Assembly: GCA_963707015.1 (NCBI GenBank)
Contig: CAVPOO010000006.1
Location: 1 to 64,000 of the forward strand
DNA: 64,000 nucleotides
Source of the DNA: CAVPOO01 sp963707015
GTDB taxonomy: Bacteria > Pseudomonadota > Gammaproteobacteria > Thiohalobacterales > Thiohalobacteraceae
Reading direction: 5' to 3'
How positions within the stretch are numbered: position 1 is the stretch's first letter; the number at the start of each line of letters is the position of its first letter. Under the pieces are notes generated by a model. That model ran no database searches. It was not told the DNA's origin and saw only the letters and a list, made by a program, of their open reading frames with translations. Below, piece by piece: positions 59,314-64,000 of the stretch. Position numbers and translations under genes: made by a program.

Positions 59314-61416
59314 ATGGCTGAGAATGGCGAATATACCAATCATCTGAGCAACGAAACCAGCCCTTATCTGCTGCAACATGCACACAATCCGGTGGCGTGG
59401 CATCCCTGGGGGCCGGAGGCGCTGGCGAAGGCCCGCTCTGAACAAAAGCCGATCCTGCTGTCCATCGGTTACTCAGCCTGTCACTGGTGCCATGTCATGG
59501 CTCACGAATCGTTCGAAGATCCTGATGTGGCGGCCCTGATGAATGAGCTGTTCGTCAATATCAAGGTGGACCGGGAGGAGAGACCGGATCTCGACAAGAT
59601 TTACCAGACAGCACACGCGCTCCTGACCCGGCGGACAGGTGGCTGGCCATTGACCATGTTTCTCACCCCTGATGAGCGGATACCTTTCTTTGGCGGCACC
59701 TATTTCCCGAAGCAGCCCCGTTTCGGCCTGCCTGGATTCGCCGATCTGATGCAGCGTGTTGCCGGCTTCTTTCGCGAGCAACAGGCGGAAATCACCGCCC
59801 AGAATCAATCACTGATACAGGCCTTGCGCAGCCTTGCCACACCGGAACTGGCACCCGGGCGACTCAATGCCCTGCCGCTGGACCTGGCCCGCCAGCAGCT
59901 TGACCAGCAGTTTGACGAACAACACGGGGGCTTCGGCAGCGCACCCAAGTTTCCGCACCCGACCAGCCTTGAGCGGCTGTTACGGCACTGGGCGGGTTCG
60001 GTTGCCACGGGCACTCCGGACACACGCGCCCTGCACATGGCCACCTTCACGCTGGAGCGGATGGCGCTCGGCGGCATGAATGATCAGATCGGTGGCGGCT
60101 TTTGCCGGTACTCGGTGGATGATCAATGGATGATCCCACACTTCGAAAAGATGCTCTATGACAACGGGCCCCTGCTGGCACTCTACAGTGAGGCCAGCGT
60201 GGCGACCGCTAGCGCACTCTTCGCCAGGGTGGCGCGGGAAACGGCAGCCTGGATCATGCGTGAGATGCAGTCGCCCGAGGGCGGCTACTACTCCAGCCTC
60301 GACGCGGATTCGGAGGGGCAAGAGGGTAAATTCTATGTCTGGACCCGCGAGGAGGCGCAGAAGGTGCTCGGAGAAGATTATCCCCTCTTCGCGCACCGCT
60401 TTGGCTTCGACCGCAGCGCCAACTTCGAGGGCAAGTGGAATCCTCACGTATACGCCGGTATCGAGACGCTTGCCAAGCGGTACTCCCTCAGTGAGCAACA
60501 CGTGACGGAGCGCCTCGACAGCGCCCGGCAGAAACTCTTCAGTGTGCGCAACCGGCGCATACCGCCCGGACGTGATGAAAAGATTCTCACATCCTGGAAC
60601 GGACTTATGATCAAGGGTATGGCCTGTGCCGGGCGTCATCTGGGAGAGACGGCATGGCTGCAGTCTGCCGAAAACGCGCTCGATTTTGTCCGTTCGACAC
60701 TGTGGCGGGATGGTCGCCTGCTGGCGACTTACAAGGACGGGCGCGCGCACCTGCAGGCTTATCTGGATGATTATGTCTTCCTGATAGATGGCATTCTGGA
60801 GCTGCTGCAGGCCCGTTGGCGGCAGGCAGATCTCGAGTTTGCGCTGGAGCTGACGGACGTCGTACTCGAACACTTCCAGGATGCCGATGGCGGCTTTTAC
60901 TTCACGGCGGATGATCACGAGGCGCTGATTCAGCGGCCAAAACCGACGTCGGACGATGCAACGCCCTCGGGCAATGCAATGGCCGCAAGGGCATTGGCAC
61001 GCCTGGGCCATCTGCTGGGGGAGACAGCCTACCTGGAGGCTGCCGAGCGCACCCTGCAATCACTCTGGTCGGTGGTACAGCAGAGTCCGTCTGCCTGTAG
61101 CGGCCTGCTGACGGCGCTGGAGGAACATCTGTTTCCGGGTCAGACCATCGTGCTGCGCGGCAATCCCGAGACCATGGGGAAGTGGCACGAACGTGCCGTT
61201 CAGCCCTACGCGCCACGCCGGCTGACGCTTGCCATCCCCGACGATGTCACGGGGCTACCGGGAATCCTCGATGAGCGGTCACCCCAAGGCAAAATGGTCG
61301 CCTATGTCTGCACAGGAACAGCATGCGGACCGCCGGTGAGAACCTTTGACGAGTTTGACGCGATCCTGCAGGCGAGCGAGGTGCCTCAGATCGTGAGCCA
61401 TCAGACCGTATCGTGA
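59314..61416 (+). CDS. DUF255 thioredoxin-domain protein (YyaL/SSP411 family)
   Basis: This 700-residue protein begins with a thioredoxin-like domain ([38 protein letters not shown] with the CHWCH motif, [13 protein letters not shown]). An alpha/alpha-barrel of the six-hairpin glycosidase or cellulose-epimerase type follows ([34 protein letters not shown] segment). Its role is not settled in any bacterium. ATG 59314 was chosen over GTG or ATG codons further up. Confidence 0.93.
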   Translation: MAENGEYTNHLSNETSPYLLQHAHNPVAWHPWGPEALAKARSEQKPILLSIGYSACHWCHVMAHESFEDPDVAALMNELFVNIKVDREERPDLDKIYQTAHALLTRRTGGWPLTMFLTPDERIPFFGGTYFPKQPRFGLPGFADLMQRVAGFFREQQAEITAQNQSLIQALRSLATPELAPGRLNALPLDLARQQLDQQFDEQHGGFGSAPKFPHPTSLERLLRHWAGSVATGTPDTRALHMATFTLERMALGGMNDQIGGGFCRYSVDDQWMIPHFEKMLYDNGPLLALYSEASVATASALFARVARETAAWIMREMQSPEGGYYSSLDADSEGQEGKFYVWTREEAQKVLGEDYPLFAHRFGFDRSANFEGKWNPHVYAGIETLAKRYSLSEQHVTERLDSARQKLFSVRNRRIPPGRDEKILTSWNGLMIKGMACAGRHLGETAWLQSAENALDFVRSTLWRDGRLLATYKDGRAHLQAYLDDYVFLIDGILELLQARWRQADLEFALELTDVVLEHFQDADGGFYFTADDHEALIQRPKPTSDDATPSGNAMAARALARLGHLLGETAYLEAAERTLQSLWSVVQQSPSACSGLLTALEEHLFPGQTIVLRGNPETMGKWHERAVQPYAPRRLTLAIPDDVTGLPGILDERSPQGKMVAYVCTGTACGPPVRTFDEFDAILQASEVPQIVSHQTVS

Positions 61417-61434
61417 GGACGCGGCCTCACTCGG

Positions 61435-61650
61435 CTACTGCGTCTGCTGATCGATGGCCTGCCGACGGCGTTCTGCGCCCTGCAACAGAATGTTCTCAAC
61501 GGCTTCCGCTCTTTCCAGTGCCTTGACCTGATCACTGAATACATTGTCATCCGGCACGCGGCTCTGGCGCGGGGGCTCCGCAGTGTCCGATCCCCCGCCA
61601 CTGCAGCCCGACACCAGCGCCAGCCATCCGGCTATCAGCAGGCGCTTCAT
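61435..61650 (-). CDS. Small lipoprotein
   Basis: This 71-residue protein has signal MKRLLIAGWLALVSGC (lipobox VSGC), followed by a Gly/Ser linker and a charged coiled-coil-like tail (DQVKALERAEAVENILLQGA). It is unnamed; an outer-membrane or periplasm-facing anchor is inferred. The frame is open further upstream to 61758 but without a signal start. It converges on the DUF255 gene. Confidence 0.75.
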   Translation of the reverse strand: MKRLLIAGWLALVSGCSGGGSDTAEPPRQSRVPDDNVFSDQVKALERAEAVENILLQGAERRRQAIDQQTQ

Positions 61651-61754
61651 GATCGACACCCGACCCGCTCCCGTGCCCCATGCTTCGCCAGAGCCGGCGC
61701 GCATCCGCCGCCAGCTCCCTGGCATGCCCCTGACGTGCTGCTGCGATCCACGAC

Positions 61755-62093
61755 TCACGAGTAGCTGCCTGACAGTTCTTCGAGGTAGCGGACGATGTCG
61801 GTCGATTCATACATCCATTCCACGCCACCGTCTTCCTTTTCGATCCTCAGGCAGGGTACCTGACAGCGTCCCCCACCCTTGAGCAGTTCGTGGCCATAGC
61901 CTGGTCGATTGACATTGCGCTTGCGAATGTCCATCTTCAGTCGCCGCAATGCGCGGCGCACCGTGACGCAATAGGGGCACAGCAAGGAGTCGTACAGAGT
62001 CATCTTCGCCAAGCGGCTGTCAAGGCTGGCCTGGGCCTGGGCGGACCGTTGCACAGGCGCTCTAAACAGACGATCCAGAAACCAGTTCAACAC
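61755..62093 (-). CDS. Glutaredoxin-like protein (GST N-terminal fold)
   Basis: This 112-residue thioredoxin-fold protein has the redox motif CPYC in LYDSLLCPYCVTVRRALRRL, cis-Pro in RCQVPCLRIE and WMYESTDIVRYLEE. The N-terminal 30 residues carry a hydrophobic and basic start (MLNWFLDRLFRAP). The start is GTG 62093 with GAGGGA eight bases before it. Confidence 0.9.
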   Translation of the reverse strand: MLNWFLDRLFRAPVQRSAQAQASLDSRLAKMTLYDSLLCPYCVTVRRALRRLKMDIRKRNVNRPGYGHELLKGGGRCQVPCLRIEKEDGGVEWMYESTDIVRYLEELSGSYS

Positions 62094-62130
62094 CTCGATA
62101 TCCCTCGCAATCAGGCTCCGGCAGACAGTC

Positions 62131-63069
62131 CTACCAGCCTAGGGGCTGACCAAAACTTTCCCGAAACCGGACTTCAAACTCCTCCCGCGTAAAACGGTGG
62201 TTCTGGGTGCCATGCTGCTCAATCTTGATGGCGCCCATGAGTGCCGCGATACGTCCGGTCATCTCCCAGTCCATATCATGCATCAGACCATAGAGCAGTC
62301 CGCCACGATAGGCATCGCCGCAGCCGGTAGGGTCGGCGAGATCGGCCGGCTGTGCGGCCGGAATATCGATGCGCCTGTCGGACAGATAAATCTCGGAGCC
62401 CTTGGCGCCGCGGGTAATGATCAGCGCCTCAAGGCGTTCGGCAATCTCATGCGGTGAAAACCCGGTTCGCTCCTGGAGCAGCTCCGCCTCATAATCGTTG
62501 ACGCAGACGTATGTCGCCTGTTCGATAAAGCGCGTCAGGTCATTGCCATCAAAAAGCGGCAGGCCCTGTCCCGGATCGAAGACGAACGGGATGCCGGCCT
62601 CGGCAAACTGCCGCGCGTGATCGATCATTCCCTGCCGGCCGTCAGGTGAGACGATGCCCAGCGTAATCCCCTGGGCATCCCCCACCTTGTTGAGATGCGC
62701 CTCATCCATCGCCCCCGGATGAAAGGCGGTGATCTGGTTGTCATCCATGTCGGTGGTGATAAAGGCCTGTGCCGTGTAGGTCCCGTCGACCATGGTCACA
62801 TGGGTGAGATCAATTCCGTTTCCATCCATCCAGTCGGCATAGGGCATGAAATCGATCCCCACCGTGCCCATGGGCCGTGGATCACCGCCGAGCAGCTTCA
62901 GATTATAGGCAATATTACCCGCACATCCACCGTACTCGCGGCGCATTACCGGAACGTGAAATGCGACATTCAGGATATGGACCTTGTCCGGCAGAATGTG
63001 ATTCTTGAACCGGTCGCGGAACACCATAATGGTATCGAAGGCAAATGAACCGCAGATCAATGCAGACAT
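62131..63069 (-). CDS. PfkB-family sugar/nucleoside kinase, adenosine-kinase-like
   Basis: This 312-residue ribokinase-fold enzyme shows GGCAGNIAYNLKLLGGDPR (substrate lid), VCVNDYEAELL, IITRGAKGSEIYL and the catalytic DPTGCGDAYRGGLLYGL with Asp as base. Its early FGSFAFDTIM-type strand places it with adenosine-kinase-like PfkB members. It lies downstream of gcvPB on the same strand, 50 bp away. Confidence 0.9.
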   Translation of the reverse strand: MSALICGSFAFDTIMVFRDRFKNHILPDKVHILNVAFHVPVMRREYGGCAGNIAYNLKLLGGDPRPMGTVGIDFMPYADWMDGNGIDLTHVTMVDGTYTAQAFITTDMDDNQITAFHPGAMDEAHLNKVGDAQGITLGIVSPDGRQGMIDHARQFAEAGIPFVFDPGQGLPLFDGNDLTRFIEQATYVCVNDYEAELLQERTGFSPHEIAERLEALIITRGAKGSEIYLSDRRIDIPAAQPADLADPTGCGDAYRGGLLYGLMHDMDWEMTGRIAALMGAIKIEQHGTQNHRFTREEFEVRFRESFGQPLGW

Positions 63070-63119
63070 GGGTACACTCTCATACAGGATAATGGTCGCA
63101 ATTGTTCGCCAGGCTCAAA

Positions 63120-64000
63120 TCAATCCACGCTGTCCTTGTAGACGAGATCCAGTTCACGCGCTGCCCGCACATCGTCGAGCCGCCGCACAGGCTGGGAATA
63201 CGGTGCCTCGGTGACCCGCTCCGGCTCCGTTTCCGCCTCATGTTGAATGCGTTCCATGGCTGCCACAAAGGCGTCCAGGTCCTCGAGGGCCTCGGTCTCG
63301 GTAGGCTCAATCAGCAGACACTCGGGAACCAGTAGCGGAAAATAGGTTGTCGGCGCATGAAAGCCGTAATCCAGCAGGCGCTTGGCAAAGTCCATCGCGG
63401 TAACATGCAGCTCTTTCTTCTGGCGTTTCAGGGTCACGATGAATTCATGCGTCGCGCGACGTCCGGGGTAGCCCAGATCGAAGCCTTTCTCACGGAGCCT
63501 CGCCATCAGGTAATTGGCGTTGAGCGTAGCGTACTCCCCGACGCGCCACATACCCTCGCGGCCCAACATACGAGCATAGATATAGGCGCGCACCAGCACG
63601 CCGGCATTACCCATAAAGGCCGACAGACGTCCGATGGACTGAGGCCGCTCCTTCTCGGTCAGCCAGTAGTACTCATCACCGTCATAGCCCACCATGGGGA
63701 CCGGCAGAAACGGCGCGAGCCGCTCTGACACGCCAACCGGACCCGCCCCGGGCCCGCCTCCGCCGTGGGGTGTGGAGAATGTCTTGTGCAGATTCAGGTG
63801 GATGACATCGAAGCCCATATCGCCGGGCCGCACCTTGCCCAGAATCGCATTCAGGTTGGCACCGTCGTAATACAGCAGGCCACCGGCATCGTGCACGGTT
63901 GCCGCAATCTCTCCGATCTGCCGCTCAAAGACACCCAGTGTCGAGGGATTAGTCAGCATCAGCCCGGCAGTCTGCGGGCCGACGGCTGCCTTGAGCGCAT
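63120..64000 (-). CDS. gcvPB: Glycine dehydrogenase (P protein) subunit 2, C-terminal part (partial)
   Basis: Frame open at the right edge; the visible 293 residues cover the C-terminal two thirds of the about 480-residue subunit 2. The PLP lysine lies in [20 protein letters not shown], with [14 protein letters not shown] before it and [11 protein letters not shown] and [10 protein letters not shown] after it. GcvPB with GcvPA decarboxylates glycine in the cleavage system. The split two-subunit form is indicated by its short end; gcvPA should lie to the right. Confidence 0.95.
   Translation of the reverse strand, partial: ALKAAVGPQTAGLMLTNPSTLGVFERQIGEIAATVHDAGGLLYYDGANLNAILGKVRPGDMGFDVIHLNLHKTFSTPHGGGGPGAGPVGVSERLAPFLPVPMVGYDGDEYYWLTEKERPQSIGRLSAFMGNAGVLVRAYIYARMLGREGMWRVGEYATLNANYLMARLREKGFDLGYPGRRATHEFIVTLKRQKKELHVTAMDFAKRLLDYGFHAPTTYFPLLVPECLLIEPTETEALEDLDAFVAAMERIQHEAETEPERVTEAPYSQPVRRLDDVRAARELDLVYKDSVD

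Overview
This 64 kb window is a chromosomal segment of a high-GC gammaproteobacterium. The markers are the lolB-ispE-tRNA-Gln-prs-rplY-pth-ychF block facing hemA-prfA-prmC, the mreBCD-mrdA-rodA-mltB-rlpA-dacA-ybeD-lipBA elongation and lipoylation block, and the amgK-murU / lptD-surA-pdxA-rsmA-apaGH arrangement. The gene order resembles Chromatiales-type lineages, but no phylogenetic marker was compared, so the family is an inference. Most of the window is densely packed housekeeping sequence.

Layout. At 1-1.2 kb lie the 3' end of an unidentified (possibly hydrolase) gene and an HvfA-type copper-RiPP precursor followed by a DoxX gene, without the usual MNIO (HvfB) and HvfC genes. From 1.2 to 3.85 kb is a scrambled, lower-GC accessory patch. 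It holds a truncated glycogen-debranching-enzyme N-terminus, a 22-bp copy of part of the elongator tRNA-Met, an orphan membrane protein, a non-autonomous inverted-repeat element, an internally deleted transposase and then the intact tRNA-Met. From 4 to 11 kb is the ychF-to-TPR block (minus strand), and from 11.3 to 16.7 kb hemA-prfA-prmC, a small HMA-like protein, a MoeB/ThiF-type E1 and a JAMM peptidase. From 16.7 to 21.1 kb are hslO and gatB-gatA-gatC. From 21.2 to 33.1 kb is the cell-elongation, peptidoglycan and lipoate gene block.

From 33.4 to 41.5 kb is an unusual group: a RimK-like ATP-grasp ligase, a DUF2817 zinc hydrolase, a GT-B glycosyltransferase, an M14/AstE-like zinc hydrolase and a GCS2-like ligase. 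The last three sit in one compact minus-strand run directly behind the MurNAc-recycling genes murU and amgK. This is the best candidate for an incompletely described pathway (peptide or amide ligation plus hydrolysis, perhaps acting on cell-wall material or a small metabolite).

From 42 to 50.6 kb are lptD, surA, pdxA, rsmA, a universal stress protein, small hypotheticals, apaG and apaH. From 50.6 to 56.6 kb on the minus strand are nhaA, a Spy/CpxP-like periplasmic protein, DUF2784 and DUF427 proteins, folA, thyA, lgt and rlmI. From 56.6 to 59.2 kb is a three-gene lipid or glycan modification operon (GT2, LAB_N, ArnT-like). The window closes with a DUF255 thioredoxin-domain protein, a small lipoprotein, a glutaredoxin, a PfkB kinase and the 3' part of gcvPB.

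The accessory points most worth checking are the orphan hvfA with an apparent homopolymer frameshift in doxX, the tRNA-Met duplication bracketing foreign DNA, the amidoligase/M14/AmgK-MurU cluster, the E1-JAMM pair, and the non-canonical start of mreC.
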